From contig JAEKKJ010000015.1 in the NCBI GenBank assembly GCA_019510435.1, forward strand, positions 62,001-126,000: DNA of 64,000 bases, read 5' to 3'. Both the position numbers and the translations under genes were made by a program. The DNA comes from Caulobacterales bacterium (GTDB lineage: Bacteria > Pseudomonadota > Alphaproteobacteria > Caulobacterales > Caulobacteraceae). The notes under the pieces are model-generated. The model ran no database searches and was not told where the DNA came from. It was given only the letters and a program-made list of their open reading frames with translations. Positions 45,957 through 53,353 of this stretch are shown one piece after another; the first letter of the stretch is position 1; each line of letters opens with the position of its first letter.

Positions 45957-46715
45957 CTAGCTGCGCTGTCGCCGCGACACCAGAACGGGCCCGGCCGCGG
46001 TTTCGTGCCATGAGCCGTCGAGGTCGAAGGCCTGGGCCAGGATGGCGGACGAGAGCGCTTCGACGGGCGGGCCGTCCGCGGCCACTGAGCCGTGCGCCAG
46101 GACCACGACCCGATCGCAGGTCCGCGCCGCCAGGGCCAGGTCGTGCAGGGTCAGCACCACGGCCGCGCCGCGGGCAGCCTCCTCGCGCAGGAGGTCGAGA
46201 GCCAGCAACTGGGCGTCGGGGTCCAGGCCAGCCGCCGGCTCATCGGCCACCAGCAGCGGCGCCTCGGCCACCAGCAGCCGGGCCAGCAGCACCCGCGCCC
46301 GCTCGCCGCCCGACATCTCCAGCACGCCGCGGTCGGCGAGATCCGCCAGCCCCACGCGGGCCAGGGCGGCCAAGGCGCGTTCTCGGGCCAGCGCTGGCGG
46401 CTTGTCGAAGGCGCCCAGGCTGGCGATGCGCCAAGCGGTCATGTTCCAGCCCAGGTGGCGTTCCTGGGGCAGGTAGGCGGCCAGGCGCGCGCGCTCCGGG
46501 TCGGAGAGGCCAGACACCTCGCGGCCGGCCAGCTCGGCCCGGCCCTCGGAGAGATGGGCCAGGCCCAGGGCCGCGCGCAGCAGGGTGGTCTTGCCGGCGC
46601 CGTTGGGGCCGACGACGCCCACCACCTGGCCCGGTTCGACGGCCAGGCTGACACGCGTCAGCACCGCCCGCGCGCCGCGGCGCACTGTGGCGCCGACCAG
46701 GGCCAGGGCGCTCAT
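45957..46715 (-). CDS. ABC transporter ATPase, iron-chelate/B12 type
   Basis: A 252-residue ATPase with Walker A GPNGAGKTT, signature MSGGERARVLLARLL and Walker B LLVADEPAAGLD. Its sequence and its position after a FecCD-type permease place it in the FecE/BtuD/HmuV group. Its ATG overlaps the permease stop (46712-46715). Confidence 0.93.
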   Translation of the reverse strand: MSALALVGATVRRGARAVLTRVSLAVEPGQVVGVVGPNGAGKTTLLRAALGLAHLSEGRAELAGREVSGLSDPERARLAAYLPQERHLGWNMTAWRIASLGAFDKPPALARERALAALARVGLADLADRGVLEMSGGERARVLLARLLVAEAPLLVADEPAAGLDPDAQLLALDLLREEAARGAAVVLTLHDLALAARTCDRVVVLAHGSVAADGPPVEALSSAILAQAFDLDGSWHETAAGPVLVSRRQRS

Positions 46716-47698
46716 CCGCGCCAGCTCCGCGCCGCGCGCCAGGCGATGAGGGCGAAGAGCGGCGCGCCGAAGAGGGCCGTGACCACGCCCAGCTTCAGCT
46801 CCTGGTCGGTGGGGATCAGCCGCGCGGCGATGTCGGCGGCGGCCAGCAGCACCGCGCCCGCGAGGGCCGAGGGCACGAGGATCCGCCCAGGGTCGCCCCC
46901 TGCCCCCGCCCGCACCAGGTGCGGGGCGGCAAGGCCCACGAAGCCGACGATCCCCGCCATGGCCACCGAGGCTCCGGTCAGCAGCGAGGCCCCCGCCACC
47001 GCCGCGGCCCGCAGGCGCGTCATGGGCAGGCCCGAGAGCGCCGCGGCCTCCTCGCCCAGGGTCAGCATCACCAGGCCTCTGGCCGCATAGGCGCAGAGCC
47101 CGCCGCCGATGATCAGCGCCGGCAGCTCGCGGCCGATGTCCGCCCAGTCGCGGTTGGCGACGGAGCCCAGCAGCCAGGCGAACACCTCCGCCAGGGTGAC
47201 GGGTGAGGCGGAGAAGTTGAACACCAGCGAGGTCAGGGCGCCCAGGAAGGCGGAGAACGCCACGCCGAACAGGATCAGGGTCTCCGGCTCGCGGAACCGC
47301 GCCGCCAGCCAGGTCAACAGCGCGCCCACCGCCAGGGCCGCCGCCAGCGCCGCGCCCTCAATCGCTCCCGCCGAGCCGACCAGGCCCAGCGAGATCGCCA
47401 GCGCCGCGCCGAGCCCCGCCCCGCCCGAGACGCCGAGCACGCCGGGATCGGCCAGCGGGTTGCGCAGCAGCCCCTGCATCACCGCCCCGGCCAACCCCAG
47501 GGCCGCCCCGACCACCAGCGCCGCCGCCGTGCGCGGCAGGCGGATGGCGAACAGCACCTCGTGAGCGCCGGAGGCCGGATCGGCGAAGGCCTGCGCGAGC
47601 TGGGCGTGGCTGAGCGGCGTTTCCCCCAGCAGCAGGCCCGCCGCCGCCAAGGCCACGACCGCGAGGCTCAGGAGGAGGTTCAGCGCCCAGGGCCTCAT
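46712..47698 (-). CDS. FecCD/BtuC-family permease
   Basis: A 328-residue inner-membrane permease with nine to ten helices. Family phrases: RLPRTAAALVVGAALGLAGAVMQGLLRNPLADP, split here; GVSGGAGLGA; and FVGLAAPHLVRAG facing the ATPase. Imports iron-siderophore, heme or cobalamin. The ATG overlaps the stop of the binding-protein gene (47695-47698). Confidence 0.93.
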   Translation of the reverse strand: MRPWALNLLLSLAVVALAAAGLLLGETPLSHAQLAQAFADPASGAHEVLFAIRLPRTAAALVVGAALGLAGAVMQGLLRNPLADPGVLGVSGGAGLGAALAISLGLVGSAGAIEGAALAAALAVGALLTWLAARFREPETLILFGVAFSAFLGALTSLVFNFSASPVTLAEVFAWLLGSVANRDWADIGRELPALIIGGGLCAYAARGLVMLTLGEEAAALSGLPMTRLRAAAVAGASLLTGASVAMAGIVGFVGLAAPHLVRAGAGGDPGRILVPSALAGAVLLAAADIAARLIPTDQELKLGVVTALFGAPLFALIAWRAARSWRG

Positions 47699-48516
47699 CG
47701 CGGCGCCCGGGCGGCGAGCAGCTCCACCGCCTCGGCGGCGCTCCAGTCCGGGCAGCCCAGGGTGGAGCCCGGCAGGCTGGCCACGGCCCGCTGGCGGACC
47801 ACCCTCTGCAGGATGCGGTGGCGACCGATCCCCCAGCTGTCGCCGGAGAGCTGGAAGGTGTCGAAGAAGCCCAGCACCACCGCGCCGGGAGGTTCCAGCG
47901 CCAGCTGCTCCAAGGACACCGTCTGGTAGCCCGGCCGCCGCTCGGCGTTCGCCATCCCCGCGCCACGCAGCACCGCGTCCACCAGGGTGCCTGGCCCGGC
48001 GGTGACCCCGCCGGGCGTGAGGTAGAGGGCGCGCGCGCCATTCCAGGCGCCGGCCGCCTGGGCCAGGCGGGCGTCCATGCGTGCGATCAGAGCCTCGCCC
48101 GCCGGCCGGGCGTCGAGGGCCGTCGCCACCGCCCGAATATCGGCGCGGACGCCCGCGAAGTCCCGGGCTTCGGCGATGGTGACCACGCGCACGCCCCGCG
48201 CCTGCAACGCCTCCACCAGCCGCGGCTCGCCACCCCAGTAGCGCACCACCACCTGCGGGCGCACGGCCAGGGCCGACTCCAGGTCCACGCGGCGCAGGGG
48301 CAGGCCGTGGGCGAGGTCGCGCAGGCGCGAATCGGCATCGTCGGCGCGGGTGGAGAGGCCGACGATGGCCGCCCGCGGGCTCAGCGCCAGCACATACTGG
48401 TCGGCGCACTGGTCGAGCGAGAGCGCGCGAGGGGCCGCCTGCGCTACCGATCCGGCCAAGGCGCACGCCAGGGCGAGAAGCGCCGGCCAGGCGGGCCCGC
48501 GCCCGAGCGCGGTCAG
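47695..48516 (-). CDS. Periplasmic Fe/B12-type substrate-binding protein
   Basis: About 273 residues with a signal peptide (ALLALACALAGSVAQA) and the class III binding-protein fold: RALSLDQCADQYVLAL, then IVGLSTRADDADSRL, LALRPQVVVRYWGG-like strand, and a central helix. The only sensible start is CTG at 48516, whose last two bases overlap the TetR stop (cTGA); no ATG, GTG or TTG lies in frame near the signal peptide. A downstream FecCD permease and ATPase complete the importer. DQCADQ is common in cobalamin- and heme-type members. Confidence 0.82.
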   Translation of the reverse strand: MTALGRGPAWPALLALACALAGSVAQAAPRALSLDQCADQYVLALSPRAAIVGLSTRADDADSRLRDLAHGLPLRRVDLESALAVRPQVVVRYWGGEPRLVEALQARGVRVVTIAEARDFAGVRADIRAVATALDARPAGEALIARMDARLAQAAGAWNGARALYLTPGGVTAGPGTLVDAVLRGAGMANAERRPGYQTVSLEQLALEPPGAVVLGFFDTFQLSGDSWGIGRHRILQRVVRQRAVASLPGSTLGCPDWSAAEAVELLAARAPR

Positions 48517-49145
48517 TCCACCACCAGCCCGTGGAGCACGCCGTCCAGGGCGATGCGCATCAGCTCGTCGTGGTCTTGCCACTCGAAGGTCGGGCGCGCG
48601 ATCAGCAACGCCACCACGCCGTGGCAGGCCATCCACAGCGCCTGGGCCGCGGAATCGGCATTGCCCGTGCGCAGCCGTCCGCTGGCGGCCACCTCGCGCA
48701 CCACGCCGGAAAAGGCTTCGTAGCATTGTCGGCTCAGTTCCGCCGTCCGTTCCGGCGCCGGCGTGGTTACCGGACCGCGGGCGCTGTAGACAAGCTCGTA
48801 GGCGTTCGGATGCGCCAGCCCCCAGTGCATGTAGGCGTCCAGCATCATCCGCGTACGCACCACCGGGTCCAGCGGCCGCGCCGCGATCTCGGTGTTCTGA
48901 GCCAGCAATTGGCCCAGCGTGCCCTCGACGATCTCGTGGAGGATGCAGCCCTTGTCGGGGAAGTGCATGTAGAGCGCGGTGGAGGAGACCCCGACCTCGT
49001 CGGCGATCTTGCGGATGGTGGCGCCTTCATAGCCTTCGGCCACGAAGATGCGCTCCGCCGCCTCAAGGATTTCGGCACGGCGCAGGTGGCCGTCCCCCTT
49101 GGCCTTACGCGCGGTCTTGCGGGCCGCAGTCGCAACGGCGCTCAT
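48513..49145 (-). CDS. TetR-family regulator heading the importer operon
   Basis: A 210-residue regulator with a helix-turn-helix EGATIRKIADEVGVSSTALYMHF (in part; about residues 40-62) and a C-terminal WHG-like ligand domain (YELVYSARGPV). The ATG at 49145 follows GGGGAGA. It overlaps the binding-protein gene, an uncommon operon form in which the regulator leads a metal-chelate importer. It may sense the imported compound. Confidence 0.9.
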   Translation of the reverse strand: MSAVATAARKTARKAKGDGHLRRAEILEAAERIFVAEGYEGATIRKIADEVGVSSTALYMHFPDKGCILHEIVEGTLGQLLAQNTEIAARPLDPVVRTRMMLDAYMHWGLAHPNAYELVYSARGPVTTPAPERTAELSRQCYEAFSGVVREVAASGRLRTGNADSAAQALWMACHGVVALLIARPTFEWQDHDELMRIALDGVLHGLVVD

Positions 49146-49200
49146 GTACTCTCCCCAACTCAAATACCCTCGGCTAGCGGAACCCCAAATCCTGCGGTGT

Positions 49201-49214
49201 GACAAGTCTTTGTC
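49201..49214. promoter_or_regulatory. Possible TetR operator
   Basis: GACAA-GTCT-TTGTC is a short dyad 56 bp upstream of the TetR ATG and 44 bp upstream of the divergent methyltransferase ATG. Its position suits autoregulation of the importer operon. Confidence 0.35.
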
Positions 49215-49257
49215 GGCAAGCTGGACGGCCGGCGCTCACTCCGCGTAAGGGGCGGCC

Positions 49258-50178
49258 ATGAGCGCTCCGCACATGGCAGAGGCCCCCGACCTGATGCGCA
49301 CCACCGGCTGGGGCGACTACGCCCTGCTGGATTCCGGCGGCGGGCGCAAGCTCGAGCGCTACGGCCCCTATCGGGTCGTGCGGCCCGAGCCGCAGTGCCT
49401 GTGGACGCCCCGCCTGGACGCCGGGGCCTGGGACGCCGCCGATGCGGTGTTCGACCCCACCGACGAGGAGGACGCCGGCCGCTGGCGCTTCAAGGGCCAG
49501 CCACGCCAGACCTGGCCGCTGGGCTGGGGCCAGGTCAAATTCCACGGGCGCTTCACCGCCTTCCGCCACCTGGCCTTCTTCCCGGAGCAGGCGGCGAACT
49601 GGACGTGGCTGGATGCGGCGGTGCGCGAGGCGGCGGCCAGCGGTCCGGCGCCGCGGGTGCTGAACCTCTTCGGCTACACGGGCGTGGCCAGCCTGGTGAT
49701 GGCGGCCGCTGGCGCGGCGGTCACCCACGTGGATGCGTCGAAGAAGGCGGTGGCCTGGGCCCGGGAGAACGCCGAGCTCTCCGGCCTCGCCGACCGTCCG
49801 ATCCGCTGGATCACCGAGGACGCGCGCAAATATGTGCAGCGCGAGGCGCGGCGCGGCTCGACCTACGAAGGCATCATCCTGGATCCCCCGAAATATGGCC
49901 GTGGTCCGGGTGGCGAGGTCTGGCGGCTGTTCGAGGATCTGCCTGAGCTTGCGCGCCTATGCGCCCAACTTCTTTCGGAAAACGCGCGCTTCCTGGTGCT
50001 CAACGCCTATGCGGAACGGATCTCCGGCGCGGCTTTGGCCGGGCTGCTGGCCGAGACTCTCGCCGATCGCGGCGGGCGGATCGAGTGGGGCGAGCTGGCC
50101 CTCGTCGAAGACGGTCCCAGGAGCCATGGGGGCGACCGCGCCATCGGCATGAGCCTCTACGCCCGGTGGCGCGCGTGA
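49258..50178 (+). CDS. Class I SAM-dependent RNA methyltransferase (RlmI/RlmK-like)
   Basis: A 306-residue methyltransferase. SAM-binding motif I is LNLFGYTGVASLVMAAAGA, motif II HVDASKKAVAWARENAEL, and the catalytic region ILDPPKYGRGPGGEVW has the DPPxY-like pattern of RNA base methyltransferases. It lacks a PUA domain. It overlaps a TrmH-family gene by GTGA, so the pair is translated together, supporting a role in rRNA or tRNA modification. Confidence 0.9.
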   Translation: MSAPHMAEAPDLMRTTGWGDYALLDSGGGRKLERYGPYRVVRPEPQCLWTPRLDAGAWDAADAVFDPTDEEDAGRWRFKGQPRQTWPLGWGQVKFHGRFTAFRHLAFFPEQAANWTWLDAAVREAAASGPAPRVLNLFGYTGVASLVMAAAGAAVTHVDASKKAVAWARENAELSGLADRPIRWITEDARKYVQREARRGSTYEGIILDPPKYGRGPGGEVWRLFEDLPELARLCAQLLSENARFLVLNAYAERISGAALAGLLAETLADRGGRIEWGELALVEDGPRSHGGDRAIGMSLYARWRA

Positions 50179-50966
50179 GCGGGCGCACGGTCACCTCGCT
50201 CTCCAACCCCACGGTCAAGGCCGTTCGCGCCCTGCACATGCGCAAGGCGCGCGACGAGACGGGGCTCTTCGTCGCCGAGGGTCTGAAGAACGTCACCGAG
50301 GGCGTGGAGACCGGCCACGCGCCGAAGATCCTGATGTACGGGCCGGAGGCGGCCAAGCACCCGCTGCTGCAGCGCGCGATCCAGGCCACGACCCAGGCCC
50401 GCGGCGAGGTGATCGAGGTCAACCAGGACATTCTGGCCAAGGTCTCGCGCAGGGACAATCCACAGGCGGTGGTGGGCGTCTTCCCGCAGGTGTTCCGGCC
50501 GCTGGCCGAGGTGGCGCCCGGGCCGGCGCAGTGCGTGGTGGCCCTGCACCGGGTGCGCGACCCCGGCAACCTCGGGACCATCGTGCGCACGGCCGACGCG
50601 GCCGGCTGCGGCGGGGTCATCCTGGTGGGCGAGTGCTGCGATCCCTATTCGGTGGAGGCGGTGCGCGCGACCATGGGCTCGATCTTCGCCGTGCCGCTGA
50701 CCCAGGCCAGCGAGGCCGAATTCACCGCCTGGCGGGCGGCCTGGCCGGGGTCAGTGGTCGGCACCCTGCTCAGCGCCACGGTGGATCATCGGGCGGCGAC
50801 CTACGCCAAGCCGGCCCTGGTGCTGATGGGCAACGAGCAGCAGGGCCTGACACCGGAGCTGGCGGCGCTCTGCGACGTCAACGTGAAGATCCCCATGCGC
50901 GGGCGGGCCGACAGCCTGAACCTCTCTGTCGCCACCGGGATCATGATCTACGCGGCGACGGGATAG
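50175..50966 (+). CDS. TrmH/SpoU-family RNA 2'-O-methyltransferase
   Basis: A 263-residue SPOUT enzyme. The three knot motifs are present: ALHRVRDPGNLGTIVRTADAAG (in part), LVLMGNEQQGLTPEL and IPMRGRADSLNLSVA. The N-terminal substrate-binding domain has RKARDETGLFVAEGLKNV. The GTG start at 50175 overlaps the preceding stop. Substrate RNA is unknown; RlmB- and TsnR-like members act on 23S rRNA. Confidence 0.93.
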   Translation: MSGRTVTSLSNPTVKAVRALHMRKARDETGLFVAEGLKNVTEGVETGHAPKILMYGPEAAKHPLLQRAIQATTQARGEVIEVNQDILAKVSRRDNPQAVVGVFPQVFRPLAEVAPGPAQCVVALHRVRDPGNLGTIVRTADAAGCGGVILVGECCDPYSVEAVRATMGSIFAVPLTQASEAEFTAWRAAWPGSVVGTLLSATVDHRAATYAKPALVLMGNEQQGLTPELAALCDVNVKIPMRGRADSLNLSVATGIMIYAATG

Positions 50967-50973
50967 GCCGCGC

Positions 50974-51735
50974 CTACCCTTCCCCGATCCAGCCCGCCGC
51001 CCGCAGAGGTGCGACCGCCGAGCGGGCCACCGGGGCGCTGAGGCCATTGACCAGGCGCAGGCGCAGGTTGCGGCCATGGCGCTCGACGCCGGCCACCGCC
51101 TTCTTCGCGACCCACCAGGAGCGGTGCACCTGCTGGCCCTCGGCGCCGCCGAGCGCCGCCGTGGCCTGCTTCAGGGTGGCGAGCACCAGGCGAGAGCCGC
51201 CGGCGGTGTGGACCCGCACATAGTGGTCCTCCATCTGCAGGCACAGCACCTCGGCCGGCGCCGCGCCCAGGAGGCCGCCGGCGTTGGGGACGGCGGCGCG
51301 GGCCTCCTGACGCAGCGCCCGCTGGCGCGCGCGGTGGCGGATCAGGGCGGCGAACGCCAGGCCCACCGGCACGGCCGTCACCAGCCCCTCCAGGTACCAG
51401 TCCAGCCAGGTCAGCCGGAAGACCGGCCGCAGCGGCCAGATGGCCCGGGCCAGGACCTCGATCACAGCGGTGAGCGGCGCCGTCAGAACCAGGATCATCG
51501 CCAGGGCCGCCAGCCAGTAGCGCGGCCCGTCCAGCCGCAGGCGGAGCAGCCCCCGAGCCGCCAGGCCGAAGGCGCCGACGCCCATCCAGAAGCACGCCAC
51601 CTGGAACGGCGCGCGCTGCCAGACCGGGCCGTTGAGGTAGCTGCCGAACGGTCCCATGACGCCCAGCAGCACGCCGCCGGCCGTGGCGATGGCCAGGTCG
51701 ACAGCCCAGTCCCGAAGCGACTCCCGCCAGTTCAT
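50974..51735 (-). CDS. Membrane-bound LytTR-domain transcriptional regulator
   Basis: About 253 residues. Four N-terminal helices (AVDLAIATAGGVLLGVMG; VACFWMGVGAFGLAARGLL; WLAALAMILVLTAPLTAVIEVL; YLEGLVTAVPVGLAFAALI) are followed by a C-terminal LytTR DNA-binding domain with LCLQMEDHYVRVHTAGG and HRSWWVAKKAVAGVERHGRN (each a strand-loop piece). One-component membrane LytTR regulators are common in Caulobacterales; targets are unknown. ATG 51783 is an alternative start. Confidence 0.9.
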   Translation of the reverse strand: MNWRESLRDWAVDLAIATAGGVLLGVMGPFGSYLNGPVWQRAPFQVACFWMGVGAFGLAARGLLRLRLDGPRYWLAALAMILVLTAPLTAVIEVLARAIWPLRPVFRLTWLDWYLEGLVTAVPVGLAFAALIRHRARQRALRQEARAAVPNAGGLLGAAPAEVLCLQMEDHYVRVHTAGGSRLVLATLKQATAALGGAEGQQVHRSWWVAKKAVAGVERHGRNLRLRLVNGLSAPVARSAVAPLRAAGWIGEG

Positions 51736-51857
51736 CGCCGACCTATAGCGACCGTTCGCCCGGCGGCGAACCCATTCGCCCATTCGCGAAACCCGGCTGG
51801 CGACAGGCGCCGTTCGACCGGATCAACAGCGCATCGATCCCGTCACAGGACCCCTGC

Positions 51858-52823
51858 ATGCGCCTCTTTGCCGCCCTCGCCTTCGCCGCCGCCATGATCG
51901 CCCTGCCCGCCCAGGCGGCGGTCGGCTTCCAGCACTTCACGATTCCCGATCCGCAGGGCCAGCCCCTGGAGGTCGGCGTCTGGTACCCCACCGACGCCCA
52001 GCCGCGCGCCGAACGCCTGGAACTCGGAACCCAGACCGTGGCCGATGACGCGCCGGTCAGGGGCGACCACCTGCCGCTGATCCTGATGTCGCATGGCCAC
52101 GGCGGCTCCTACGCCGGCCACGCCGACACCGCGATCGCGCTCGCTGAGGCCGGCTTCGTCGCGGCGGCTGTCACCCACAACGGCGACAACTGGCAGGACA
52201 CCACCCGCGCCACCGAGATCTGGGAGCGGCCGCGGCAGCTGAAGGTGCTGACCGACTACATGCTGGGGGGCTGGGCCGCGCGCGACCGCATCGATCCGCA
52301 CCGCATCGGGGCGTTCGGCTTCTCCGCCGGCGGCTTCACGGTCCTGATGACCGCTGGCGCCGAGCCGGACCTGAAGAGCATGGTCCAGCACTGCCGCGAA
52401 CGGCCGGCCTTCGAGGACTGCCGCGTCGTGGCCAGCCAGCCGCTCGACGTGAACCGCAAGGTGACCTGGACCCACGATCCGCGCGTGCGGGCCATCGTGT
52501 CGGCCGCCCCCGGCCTGGGCTTCGCCTTCGGCAAGGCGGGCCTCGCCAACGTCCGCGTCCCGGTGCAGCTCTGGCGGGGCCAGGACGATCCGGTGCTGCC
52601 GCATCCCTTCTACGCCGAGGCGGTCCGCCAGGCCCTGCCGCACGCGCCGGAAATGCACGTCGTGCCGCACGCCGGCCACTACGACTTCATCAGCCCCTGC
52701 CCGCCCGCGATGGCCCAGCGACTGCCGGAAATCTGCGTCAGCGAGCCGGGCTTCGATCGCGCCGCTTTCCACGTCCGGTTCAACGCCGCGGTGGTGAATT
52801 TCTTCCGCCGCACCTTGCGGTGA
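51858..52823 (+). CDS. Exported alpha/beta hydrolase (dienelactone-hydrolase/PAF-acetylhydrolase-like)
   Basis: A 321-residue protein with a signal peptide (cleavage at AQA, about 21). The nucleophile elbow is GAFGFSAGGFTV, the acid lies in WRGQDDPVLP and the histidine in PHAGHYDFI. LILMSHGHGGSY forms the oxyanion loop. Four or more cysteines (QHCRERP, DCRVV, SPCPP, EICVSE) suggest disulfides, in keeping with export. The substrate is probably a carboxylic ester. Confidence 0.9.
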   Translation: MRLFAALAFAAAMIALPAQAAVGFQHFTIPDPQGQPLEVGVWYPTDAQPRAERLELGTQTVADDAPVRGDHLPLILMSHGHGGSYAGHADTAIALAEAGFVAAAVTHNGDNWQDTTRATEIWERPRQLKVLTDYMLGGWAARDRIDPHRIGAFGFSAGGFTVLMTAGAEPDLKSMVQHCRERPAFEDCRVVASQPLDVNRKVTWTHDPRVRAIVSAAPGLGFAFGKAGLANVRVPVQLWRGQDDPVLPHPFYAEAVRQALPHAPEMHVVPHAGHYDFISPCPPAMAQRLPEICVSEPGFDRAAFHVRFNAAVVNFFRRTLR

Positions 52824-52882
52824 TGTCACAGCGGCGAGCGGGCAGCCGTCCTAGGGGCGAAACGAGCAAAGGAGTCCTCCCC

Positions 52883-53353
52883 ATGACGCAACGCCTGAAG
52901 TACACCGGCGCCAACTTCAAGCCGATCGAGCCCCTGCTGGGCGTCGCGAAGCTGGAAGACCTGACAGCTGCGGGCCTCGAGCATGCGCTGATCGAGCTTG
53001 TGAAGATCCGCGCGTCACAGATCAACGGCTGCGCCAACTGCCTGCACATGCACACGGCCGACGCGCGCAAAGCGGGCGAGCGCGAGGAGCGGATCTATCT
53101 GCTGAACGCTTGGCGCGAGTCGAAGATGTACAGCCCTCGGGAGCGGGCCGCGCTGGCCTGGACCGAGGCCCTCACCCGTCTGCCCGACACCGGCGCTCCG
53201 GACGAGGACTTCGCGGCGATGAAGGCGGTGTTCAGCGAGACGGAGATCATCTGGCTGACTGTGCTCATCACCGCCATCAACAGCTGGAACCGCATTGCGG
53301 TGGGTTTCCGCATCGAAAACCCGAATGACGTGCAGCTCGCGGAAGCGGCCTGA
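52883..53353 (+). CDS. Carboxymuconolactone-decarboxylase/AhpD-like protein
   Basis: A 156-residue protein with the peroxidase core ELVKIRASQINGCANCLHMH, the ExxxxxxCxxCxxxH pattern of AhpD-like alkylhydroperoxidases, and GERxERIYLLNAWRES after it. The two cysteines of GCANC form the redox site. Expected to reduce peroxides or act as a general thiol-disulfide enzyme. The gene abuts hrpB with no gap between stops. Confidence 0.93.
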   Translation: MTQRLKYTGANFKPIEPLLGVAKLEDLTAAGLEHALIELVKIRASQINGCANCLHMHTADARKAGEREERIYLLNAWRESKMYSPRERAALAWTEALTRLPDTGAPDEDFAAMKAVFSETEIIWLTVLITAINSWNRIAVGFRIENPNDVQLAEAA

